DNA from: a bacterium
GTDB taxonomy: Bacteria > Patescibacteriota > Microgenomatia > Levybacterales > UBA12049
Direction: 5' to 3'
Assembly (NCBI GenBank): GCA_021820025.1
Contig: JAKAEF010000036.1
Span: 1-9,151, forward strand
DNA: 9,151 nt
Shown here: positions 1 to 4,974 of the stretch, piece after piece
Numbering within the stretch: the stretch's first letter is position 1
Layout of the letters: each line of letters starts with the position of its first letter
Made by a program: the position numbers and the translations under genes
The notes under the pieces: generated by a model
What the model was told of the DNA's origin: nothing
Databases searched by the model: none
What the model saw: the letters and a program-made list of their open reading frames with translations, nothing else

Positions 1-1
1 T

Positions 2-940
2 CATCCAGATACACCAGTTGGAACAATGATTACTGTTATTTCTGCTCCGGGAGGACAAGAAATAGATGGACGTGATTCCATGTTTTTACATAATTTTTAT
101 GATGTATTCAGGCTTGAAGAGAGAGAAGTAGATGGCCATACCGAAAAATATGCACGTCTTTATAGATATAGTTCTTCTTTAACCTATGAGGAATATTTAC
201 ATATGGCATTGCAATTAAAACGAGACTATTTTGCAGATCCAGAAGCACAACAAACTAGTTTGGATGCATATTTTCTTGCTCACGTTATTGGATTAACACA
301 ATCAGGATTAGAAGAACCCGAAGATGTCCATAAGTTTTTTCATAGAGATCACACCTATATGACGCGGCAAGATTTTGAAGAAGTTATTATTCCAGGAACT
401 TCAAATTTAATAGAAAGATATATTGCTGCTATGCATAAACTTGCAACACTCCCTGCAGATGCAATAAGAAGCGAGCAAGCACATACATTTAATGTGTTAT
501 TGATTGAAGCAGAGAATTTACGTGAACAATTACAATTATTGCAGAAAAACAATATGCAAGGGAGTTTGGTCGCAGAAATTCGTCATCAATTAGTTGCACA
601 GATGCAAACAGTTATTGCAGCGTATTCTTTACAAGATATTTTGCGTCTTGGAAGGCAAGAGAATGTTAAACAAGGTGGAGGAGCGTGCCCCGGAGAAAGT
701 GGTATGAGAACCGGATCAAATGACTTATCTGCACTTGCTCAAACCCCCTCAATTGCACTAAATACATCTTCATTTAGTACTGCTATGGGTGGAGATGTAG
801 ATGTTGATTTAAAAGGTCCAAGAAGATTTAAATGTCCGGCATGTGATTATGAATGTCTTCGTCCGTTAAATGGAACTTTAGATCGTTGTCAAAATAGTGC
901 ATGTAGCAATCCTGAGGCAGTTATTTGCGGAGTACAATAA
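2..940 (+). CDS. Unrecognised protein with C-terminal zinc ribbon (5' end outside window)
   Basis: The frame is open to the left edge. The codons before the ATG at 26 read HPDTPVGT and run smoothly into MITVISAPGGQ, so the ATG at 26 is probably internal and the true start lies outside the window. I do not recognise the family. The visible part is soluble, with no membrane segment or signal peptide. It has a charged, mostly helical middle (about nt 180-660), a low-complexity Gly/Ser stretch (about nt 670-800), and a C-terminal cysteine cluster coded from nt 833 onward: CPAC, a third Cys 5 residues later, then Cys-x4-Cys. That spacing fits a small zinc ribbon. The stop is TAA. A new promoter lies 4 bases after it, so the next genes form a separate transcription unit. 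A nucleic-acid or protein-binding role is possible from the ribbon alone; no function is claimed. Confidence 0.8.
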   Translation, partial: HPDTPVGTMITVISAPGGQEIDGRDSMFLHNFYDVFRLEEREVDGHTEKYARLYRYSSSLTYEEYLHMALQLKRDYFADPEAQQTSLDAYFLAHVIGLTQSGLEEPEDVHKFFHRDHTYMTRQDFEEVIIPGTSNLIERYIAAMHKLATLPADAIRSEQAHTFNVLLIEAENLREQLQLLQKNNMQGSLVAEIRHQLVAQMQTVIAAYSLQDILRLGRQENVKQGGGACPGESGMRTGSNDLSALAQTPSIALNTSSFSTAMGGDVDVDLKGPRRFKCPACDYECLRPLNGTLDRCQNSACSNPEAVICGVQ

Positions 941-943
941 TTA

Positions 944-972
944 TTAACAAAGCAAAATATTTATGCTATTAT
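944..972 (+). promoter_or_regulatory. Sigma70-type promoter of the DUF6580-adenosyltransferase operon
   Basis: A -35 box TTAACA (944-949), a 17-base spacer and a -10 box TATTAT (967-972) preceded by an extended TGC (964-966). Transcription should start near 979, 7-8 bases before the ATG at 987. The ATG at 963 lies upstream of the predicted start of transcription, which rules it out as the start codon. No terminator separates this promoter from the gene to the left, so some read-through from that gene is possible. Confidence 0.7.
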
Positions 973-986
973 TAAGACCAAATTAT

Positions 987-1496
987 ATGAAGAAAATAAT
1001 TAGTCCTGTTTTATTTATTGCTTTGGCAGTTATTTTGCGATTAATTCCTCATGTTCCAAATATTGCTCCAATTGCGGCCATGGCTTTGTTTGGAGGAGTA
1101 TATCTAAACAAAAAATATGCACTTATTATCCCAATTATTGCCATGATGATTTCCGATATTTTCTTAGGATTTCATAACACTATGATTTTTGTCTATGGGA
1201 GTTTTCTCATTGTCGGTTTAATTGGATTGTATCTTCGAAATCATAAAAATATTGCCTCAATTGTTGCAGCATCTTTGTTATCTTCAGTTTTATTTTTTGT
1301 TATCACAAATTTTGGAGTTTGGCTTATGAGTGGTATGTATACAAAAACCTTAACAGGTCTTATGGATGCATATATCATGGGAATACCATTCTTTAGAAAT
1401 ACCGTTCTTGGAGATTTATTATATGTCGGTATTTTATTTGGAAGTTATGAATTTGCCCTTCGAATAATGCCAAAATTGGCTTTTAGTAAAAAGTAA
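987..1496 (+). CDS. DUF6580-type six-helix membrane protein, ECF S-component-like
   Basis: A 169-residue integral membrane protein with about six hydrophobic segments (near residues 5-20, 26-42, 44-62, 66-83, 89-112 and 138-160), the size and helix count of ECF transporter substrate-binding (S) subunits. Motifs RLIPHVPN (18-25), AMALFGG (31-37), SDIFLGFHN (56-64) and FFRNTVLGD (135-143) match my memory of the DUF6580 family. The start at 987 is preferred over 963 because 963 falls inside the promoter. The adenosyltransferase gene follows 5 bases after the stop, so the two are co-transcribed. Inference: the cobalamin enzyme downstream and the riboswitch operon opposite make a corrinoid the likely cargo. 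No ECF ATPase or T subunit is encoded in the window. The protein has no cysteine, so it lacks the cobalt-binding Cys described for the solitary B12 transporter BtuM. Family assignment is fairly sure; substrate is not shown. Confidence 0.75.
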   Translation: MKKIISPVLFIALAVILRLIPHVPNIAPIAAMALFGGVYLNKKYALIIPIIAMMISDIFLGFHNTMIFVYGSFLIVGLIGLYLRNHKNIASIVAASLLSSVLFFVITNFGVWLMSGMYTKTLTGLMDAYIMGIPFFRNTVLGDLLYVGILFGSYEFALRIMPKLAFSKK

Positions 1497-1501
1497 TCTC
1501 A

Positions 1502-2065
1502 ATGAAAATCTACACAAAAACAGGTGACCGCGGTCAAACATCACTTTTTGATGGTACCAGAGTTAAAAAAAACAATCCTCGAGTTGTTACCTATGGAACA
1601 GTTGATGAATTAGATAGTTTTTTGGGAATTATAGTTTCTTTCTTAGGTGAAAAACCATATGAAATACAGCTAAAAAAAGAATTAGAAGGCATACAAGATG
1701 ATTTACTTACCATTGGTTCATTACTTGCCAATCCACAACACACAGAGAATGATCAGATTTATGAGTCAGAACGCTTTACAAAGGCCGTTAGCTTGTTTGA
1801 AAAAAGAATTGATGAAATGACCAAAGAATTACCAGAACTTACTAATTTTATTCTCCCGGGTGGAGGAAAAGTTGGTGCACAATTGCAATATGCAAGAACA
1901 TTAGCAAGAAGAGCAGAGCGAAAAATAGTTGGACTTTTAGAGAAAGAGTTTGTTTCTTCTGCAATTGTTATCTACTTTAATAGACTTTCTGATTTATTAT
2001 TTACTCAAAGCCGTTTTGCAAATTTTAAAGAAGGCAAAAAAGAAACTATTTGGATAAAAAAGTAG
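1502..2065 (+). CDS. ATP:cob(I)alamin adenosyltransferase, PduO/MMAB type
   Basis: A 187-residue cytoplasmic enzyme that transfers the adenosyl group of ATP to cob(I)alamin to make adenosylcobalamin, normally as a trimer. Family motifs are all present: the N-terminal ATP-binding TKTGDRGQT (5-13), YGTVDELDS (31-39), FILPGG (116-121), RTLARRAER (132-140) and YFNRLSDLLF (158-167). The length is typical for the compact PduO/MMAB core without extra domains. The gene starts 5 bases after the membrane protein and has no clear Shine-Dalgarno sequence, so translation is probably coupled. Its 3' end overlaps the last 20 bases of the convergent gene, and its TAG stop is followed directly by a TGA. The likely consumer of the product is a cobalamin enzyme elsewhere, such as a class II ribonucleotide reductase (inference; none is in the window). 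Confidence 0.95.
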   Translation: MKIYTKTGDRGQTSLFDGTRVKKNNPRVVTYGTVDELDSFLGIIVSFLGEKPYEIQLKKELEGIQDDLLTIGSLLANPQHTENDQIYESERFTKAVSLFEKRIDEMTKELPELTNFILPGGGKVGAQLQYARTLARRAERKIVGLLEKEFVSSAIVIYFNRLSDLLFTQSRFANFKEGKKETIWIKK

Positions 2066-3413
2066 TGAGCTTTTTCTTCAAAAATATATTCCAAGTAAAA
2101 ATTCCCAAGAGAATTCCACTAAATGTTAAAAATAGGGTAGGCAAAATATATTTTAATGGATTTACTTGTTCTATGGTTGTCTCTTTTACCGTTTGTGCTC
2201 CCAAAACTTGCGGTTGCGGTGTTGGAGTAATAAGAATATTTTTTGTAATATAAATAGTTTTTGTTGTAATTGGTTGGGCTGGTTGAGGAGTTGGAGTAAT
2301 AATAACAGTATTGGTAATTACAACAGGAGTAGGTGTCGGAGTTGGTGTGCTTGTTGGCGCAACAACAGTTGGAGTAAGAGATTCGCCAACTGACGGAGTT
2401 GGTGTTAAAGAACCAGTTGGCGTTGGGGTTACAGTTGACGTGTCAAAAGTTTTAATAACCCATCCGTCTCCTGCAAGAGCAATTAATGCATGAGATGTAG
2501 TAGTAGAATTAGAAGCATATCCCGTACATGCGTAGGTATTTGGATCCCATTGATTACATGCAGTGAATCCGCCATCAGTATTTGATTGTTGTGTTAACAA
2601 CCATGTTTTTGCATTTGTTGCCTGAGTTGCACTTTGCATTCCTAAAACATTTAATGCCATAAGTGCCCACGTGGTTGAATCTGAGTCAGGAGCAGTTGTC
2701 CAAGGATTTGTGTCATATAAAAATCCGCCACTTTTATCTTGTGTGGAAAGTAAATATGTTTTTGCGTTTGTAATTGCTGCAGAAAGTGAAGCATTGGTAA
2801 CGCCATAATTTTGTGCTTTGACTAATGCCTGAATTGCGGCAGCTGTATCGTTTCCATCACTTCCTGCTGTTATGTTGTAGCCAAATCCACCGTCGGTATT
2901 TTGATGAGATAAAATAAAGGATAAACTATTTGTTAACACAGAATCACTTTTATCTACCCCTGCAGAGATAAGTGCTAGCACTCCAAACCAGTCATCTGTT
3001 GCTGTTGTTACATCACCAATCTGGCTATTTGTGTAGTACGTAGCAGATTCTAGAGTCGAGACAAAATTAGTTCCGCCAAAACTATATGGATTTTGGCTGC
3101 TAGCAACAATTGCTAAAATCCACTTTTCCCATTCTGTTGCAGCGGAGGAAGTTGTTGGAGGATTCTTAGAAAGATAATCAATTAACGAAGTAGTGGGATT
3201 TTTAATAGCTGTTGGATCAATGCCGTTAGTAGCAAAGGCAATTGCAGCCCATGCTGAGGCATCTCCAGTTGAACCTCCGGTAATTTGTCCAGATGATGAT
3301 TGATTTGTTTTTAAATAATTAAGTGCATTTGTTATTGAGGAGTCTGCATGTACAGAAAATCCTGTAAAAGCAAAAATACCTAATAATAAAAAAATGCTGA
3401 ACAATTTTTTCAT
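2046..3413 (-). CDS. Secreted, membrane-anchored alpha/alpha-barrel protein (prenyltransferase-like repeats; intrinsic-factor alpha-domain fold)
   Basis: A 455-residue surface protein. Residues 1-23 are a signal peptide (MKK, hydrophobic core, VHA|D cleavage). Residues 24-320 carry repeats of the prenyltransferase/squalene-oxidase alpha6-alpha6 type, best seen at QNTDGGFGY (171-179), QDKSGGFLYD (225-234) and QQSNTDGGF (275-283), each next to a helix pair such as TTWALMALNVLG. Residues 326-402 are a Thr/Pro linker with TPTP units. Residues 423-445 are a membrane anchor followed by KKK. No cyclase DxDD catalytic motif is visible, which argues against a terpene cyclase. The same fold forms the alpha domain of intrinsic factor and transcobalamin. 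The gene lies 1 base downstream of a DUF4430 (beta-domain) gene under a cobalamin riboswitch, so cobalamin binding at the cell surface is the best inference. Start at 3413, not the ATG at 3437: it gives a clean signal peptide and the TAA-T-ATG junction. Confidence 0.85.
   Translation of the reverse strand: MKKLFSIFLLLGIFAFTGFSVHADSSITNALNYLKTNQSSSGQITGGSTGDASAWAAIAFATNGIDPTAIKNPTTSLIDYLSKNPPTTSSAATEWEKWILAIVASSQNPYSFGGTNFVSTLESATYYTNSQIGDVTTATDDWFGVLALISAGVDKSDSVLTNSLSFILSHQNTDGGFGYNITAGSDGNDTAAAIQALVKAQNYGVTNASLSAAITNAKTYLLSTQDKSGGFLYDTNPWTTAPDSDSTTWALMALNVLGMQSATQATNAKTWLLTQQSNTDGGFTACNQWDPNTYACTGYASNSTTTSHALIALAGDGWVIKTFDTSTVTPTPTGSLTPTPSVGESLTPTVVAPTSTPTPTPTPVVITNTVIITPTPQPAQPITTKTIYITKNILITPTPQPQVLGAQTVKETTIEQVNPLKYILPTLFLTFSGILLGIFTWNIFLKKKLTTFLSK
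2057..2075. terminator. Weak A/T-rich hairpin at convergent gene ends
   Basis: AAAAAG (2057-2062) can pair with CTTTTT (2070-2075) around a 7-base loop, giving a T run on either strand. It sits where the adenosyltransferase and the barrel-protein genes converge and overlap, the place for a bidirectional terminator. The stem has a single G-C pair, so it may be weak or fortuitous. Confidence 0.25.
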
Positions 3414-3414
3414 A

Positions 3415-3993
3415 TTAATCAAATTTCCAAGTAACATTGTCGTTTTGTTTTAATTGATAATTAGAACATCCGGTTGGTTCTTTTGTCCCATTTAAAGTAA
3501 AGTTCCAATTATTTTGATAGCCGTTTATTTCTTGGACATAATCACTATGCATTGATGGGTAATTTTGTATAGTTAACGATTTTATTTTTCCTTCATTTTT
3601 TGCTTCGTTTAAAATACTGCAAGGAGTTTGATCCCCACTAAGATTAATGGAATTTGATGTTGTGCCGTCTGGTTCTGTAATCGTTAAATTTATCGTTGAT
3701 TGTTGTGGAGCAGATGTTGGAAGAACAGATGTAGTGGTTGTTTGAGATTGTGAAGTAGGTGCTGCTGTTGGAATTTCTGTTATTTCTTGGGTAATGATAG
3801 TTTCTATTGGTTGATTTTCTGTTGCAGAAACTGTTGGTTTTGGCGTTATTTGTGTAGCAACAATTGTTTTTTTAATGTGTTTAGTATTAGGAATCGGAAA
3901 AAGAAGAAAGAAAATACCAACGCCAAAAGAAATTCCTGCAAAAAGCAAAACAATCGAGTGTAGATATTTATTATAGTGTTTAGTAAAAATCAT
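3415..3993 (-). CDS. Membrane-anchored DUF4430 protein (transcobalamin C-terminal-like domain)
   Basis: 192 residues: a short cytoplasmic N-terminus, one membrane segment (12-33) acting as an uncleaved anchor, a Thr/Ser/Pro/Gln-rich stalk (about 43-100), and an extracellular beta domain (about 101-192). The domain shows the DUF4430 pattern: a conserved Trp before the strand ending in NG (W163, N168-G169) and a closing strand NVTWKF (186-191). Cys125 and Cys176 could form a disulfide. DUF4430 is related to the C-terminal domain of transcobalamin and intrinsic factor. This is the first gene behind a cobalamin riboswitch, and its stop is followed after 1 base by the barrel-protein gene. The start at 3993 has a GAGG Shine-Dalgarno (3998-4001) just upstream. 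An upstream TTG at 4044 lies in the terminator loop and is rejected. Role in cobalamin capture is inferred from fold and regulation. Confidence 0.85.
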   Translation of the reverse strand: MIFTKHYNKYLHSIVLLFAGISFGVGIFFLLFPIPNTKHIKKTIVATQITPKPTVSATENQPIETIITQEITEIPTAAPTSQSQTTTTSVLPTSAPQQSTINLTITEPDGTTSNSINLSGDQTPCSILNEAKNEGKIKSLTIQNYPSMHSDYVQEINGYQNNWNFTLNGTKEPTGCSNYQLKQNDNVTWKFD

Positions 3994-4022
3994 AAAACCT
4001 CTTTTCTCAAGCAAGAGGTTTT
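3994..4022 (-). promoter_or_regulatory. Hairpin hiding the Shine-Dalgarno of the DUF4430 gene
   Basis: On the minus strand AAAACCTCTT (4022 to 4013) pairs perfectly over 10 bases with AAGAGGTTTT (4003 to 3994), directly before the ATG at 3993. The GAGG ribosome binding site (4001 to 3998) lies in the second arm and would be blocked when the hairpin forms. The loop and part of the first arm (4015 to 4006, CTTGCTTGAG) can instead pair with CTCGAGCAAG (4073 to 4064) just after the riboswitch, with 9 Watson-Crick pairs and one G-U. This suggests translational as well as transcriptional control. Confidence 0.55.
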
Positions 4023-4028
4023 TAAAAT

Positions 4029-4051
4029 AAAAAAGCCTTCGCAAGGAAGGC
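4029..4051 (-). terminator. Intrinsic terminator of the riboswitch expression platform
   Basis: On the minus strand GCCTTC (4051 to 4046), loop CTTGC, GAAGGC (4040 to 4035), then six T (4034 to 4029): a textbook terminator between riboswitch and coding region. An upstream segment GCAAGGA (4068 to 4062) is exactly complementary to TCCTTGC (4047 to 4041), which covers the terminator loop and the end of its first arm, so it can act as an antiterminator. Cobalamin bound to the riboswitch would be expected to favour the terminator. Confidence 0.8.
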
Positions 4052-4076
4052 CATTATAAAATCCTTGCTCGAGGTA

Positions 4077-4186
4077 AAAAGATTCAGGCAGTCTGACTTG
4101 CTTTTTGCAAAGATTACAGTTGCGGCACAGTGTGGAATTTCACCACGTTTCCCCTGACTTGCTGGGATCTGATCCCCAGATCTTTT
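4077..4186 (-). promoter_or_regulatory. Cobalamin riboswitch (aptamer)
   Basis: Read on the minus strand, the conserved cobalamin-riboswitch core appears in order: GGGAAACGTGGTG (4153 to 4141), AAATTCC, then GCCGCAACTGT (4126 to 4116), and the B12-box-like AAGTCAGACTGCCTG (4099 to 4085). The closing P1 helix is AAAAGAT (4186 to 4180) with ATCTTTT (4083 to 4077). A peripheral stem-loop, CTGGG with CCCAG, lies at 4179 to 4162. It is transcribed from the promoter at 4211-4239 and is followed by an antiterminator, terminator and RBS hairpin. Family knowledge: most cobalamin riboswitches switch expression off when cobalamin is plentiful, so the downstream capture proteins should be made during cobalamin shortage. 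Confidence 0.93.
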
Positions 4187-4210
4187 ACTTACATCACGTA
4201 AGTAGAAGAC

Positions 4211-4239
4211 ATAATAGTTGGAGTTAGCATTTTTGTCAA
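4211..4239 (-). promoter_or_regulatory. Strong promoter of the riboswitch-controlled operon
   Basis: On the minus strand TTGACA (4239 to 4234), 17-base spacer, TATTAT (4216 to 4211): a perfect -35 and a near-perfect -10. Transcription should start near 4204, leaving about 18 bases before the riboswitch P1 helix. It is divergent from the -10 box at 4261. Confidence 0.8.
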
Positions 4240-4260
4240 TGATCTCTTATTAAAAAAGGA

Positions 4261-4266
4261 TATAAT
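4261..4266 (+). promoter_or_regulatory. -10 box giving a leaderless transcript for the CxxC protein
   Basis: A perfect TATAAT. Seven bases past its end is 4273, the A of the ATG of the small CxxC gene, so the mRNA would begin at its start codon. No good -35 is seen at 16-18 bases; a TTGTCA at 4233-4238 is 22 bases away, which is too far. An A-rich stretch (4251-4257) precedes the box. Confidence 0.5.
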
Positions 4267-4272
4267 ACGTAC

Positions 4273-4428
4273 ATGCAGCAACAACAGGAACAATGTAAAA
4301 CGTGTTTTCGTATTGCATGTAAACAATGCGATTGGGTTGCTACAGATGAAGAAGTAGTTCTTATTCAACAACAAAAATTAACTGCATGTCCTCGATGCGG
4401 TTGGATTCCTAACTCGGCTAAATCGTAA
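4273..4428 (+). CDS. Small protein with three CxxC motifs (zinc-binding)
   Basis: A 51-residue gene, too short for many gene callers. It starts MQQQQEQ and contains three CxxC pairs, CKTC (8-11), CKQC (16-19) and CPRC (39-42), the last followed by GW. The arrangement of two CxxC knuckles around a 19-residue helix-like segment (WVATDEEVVLIQQQK) fits a zinc ribbon, with one CxxC to spare. Support for reality: a perfect -10 box exactly placed for a leaderless mRNA, an AT-rich but uninterrupted frame, and conserved-looking Cys spacing. It sits between the divergent riboswitch operon and the ATPase operon, and has no obvious link to either. Function unknown; small zinc ribbons often bind nucleic acid or ribosomes. 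Confidence 0.7.
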   Translation: MQQQQEQCKTCFRIACKQCDWVATDEEVVLIQQQKLTACPRCGWIPNSAKS

Positions 4429-4461
4429 AGAGTTTGTCAAGATTTTGTTAAGAAATTTTAA

Positions 4462-4490
4462 TTGTCTTTGGCTAGGCAAGATGGTATAGT
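4462..4490 (+). promoter_or_regulatory. Promoter of the Gln/Pro-rich protein-ATPase operon
   Basis: TTGTCT (4462-4467), 17-base spacer, TATAGT (4485-4490) with an extended TGG (4482-4484). The predicted transcription start near 4497 is only about 3 bases before the ATG at 4500, so the message would be essentially leaderless. Confidence 0.65.
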
Positions 4491-4499
4491 AAGATTACT

Positions 4500-4973
4500 A
4501 TGGACGATACACAAAAACAGCAACAACAAGTACAGCAACCCGTGACTACACAAACAGTTGTGCAATTTCCCCAAACTGCACAACCTGTTTCTATGCCGAC
4601 TGCTCCAAGTGGTAGTTTTGTAAAAGAGGGAGAACCAATGCCTTCTGCATCTAAACCTGTAGAAATGATAAAACCAGCAGAAGCACCAGTTGAATTACCA
4701 AAAGAAGTTGAACAAGCTGGGGTAAAAGAAGTAAAACCAACTCCAACAATTCCTGAAGAAGTGAAAAAACTTGGTGTTCAGCATGCAGGAGCAGCAACAC
4801 CTGTGAGCACACAACCAGCAGGTTTTGTTAAACTACCTATGACTCAGCAGCAGGCACAAGCTAAAATTAAAGGAAATTTCTTATTTAAAAATCCTTCAGA
4901 GTCAGTGTTATGGCTTGCAATGCTTATTGCAAGACAATTCCAAATGAAAGAAAAGGAAAAACAGAAAGGGTAA
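4500..4973 (+). CDS. Gln/Pro-rich protein, partner of the downstream ATPase
   Basis: 157 residues, family not recognised. Residues 1-110 are low complexity and probably disordered: Gln-rich at the start (KQQQQVQQPV), then Pro/Glu/Lys/Val-rich (KPAEAPVELPKEVE). The C-terminal part (111-157) looks folded: LPMTQQQAQAKIKG (112-125), then NPSESVLWLAMLIARQFQM (131-149), an amphipathic or weakly hydrophobic helix, and a basic tail (KEKEKQKG). There is no signal peptide. The stop is separated from the ATPase start by a single base, so the two are translationally coupled and probably work together. An adaptor or substrate-presenting role for the ATPase is a guess from position and disorder only. The start at 4500 is fixed by the promoter immediately upstream. 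Confidence 0.8.
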   Translation: MDDTQKQQQQVQQPVTTQTVVQFPQTAQPVSMPTAPSGSFVKEGEPMPSASKPVEMIKPAEAPVELPKEVEQAGVKEVKPTPTIPEEVKKLGVQHAGAATPVSTQPAGFVKLPMTQQQAQAKIKGNFLFKNPSESVLWLAMLIARQFQMKEKEKQKG

Positions 4974-4974
4974 T

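Noticed and set aside
963..986. Upstream ATG at 963 for the DUF6580 protein
   Set aside because: It overlaps the extended -10 box (964-972) and lies before the predicted transcription start; 987 gives a normal N-terminus.
2225..2430. Recurring GGAGTTGG/GGTGTT-like units suggesting a minisatellite or CRISPR
   Set aside because: Spacing is irregular, there are no unique spacers, and the pattern is explained by Thr-Pro codons on the minus strand.
2050..2493. Open frames on the + strand
   Set aside because: They are antisense shadows of the Thr/Pro linker and anchor of the barrel protein; their Gly/Val and Cys/Trp-rich translations are artefacts of TPTP codons.
3414..3437. ATG at 3437 as start of the barrel protein
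   Set aside because: It would overlap the DUF4430 gene and put eight residues before a clean MKK signal peptide; 3413 is preferred.
3994..4044. TTG at 4044 as start of the DUF4430 protein
   Set aside because: It lies in the loop of the riboswitch terminator; the ATG at 3993 follows a GAGG ribosome site and begins a normal anchor sequence.
4053..4058. TATAAT on the minus strand inside the expression platform as a second promoter
   Set aside because: No matching -35 at 16-18 bases; it lies between antiterminator and terminator and is best explained as linker sequence.
4189..4374. Minus-strand open frame opposite the small CxxC gene
   Set aside because: It overlaps the riboswitch promoter and is antisense to a frame with three CxxC motifs and its own -10 box.
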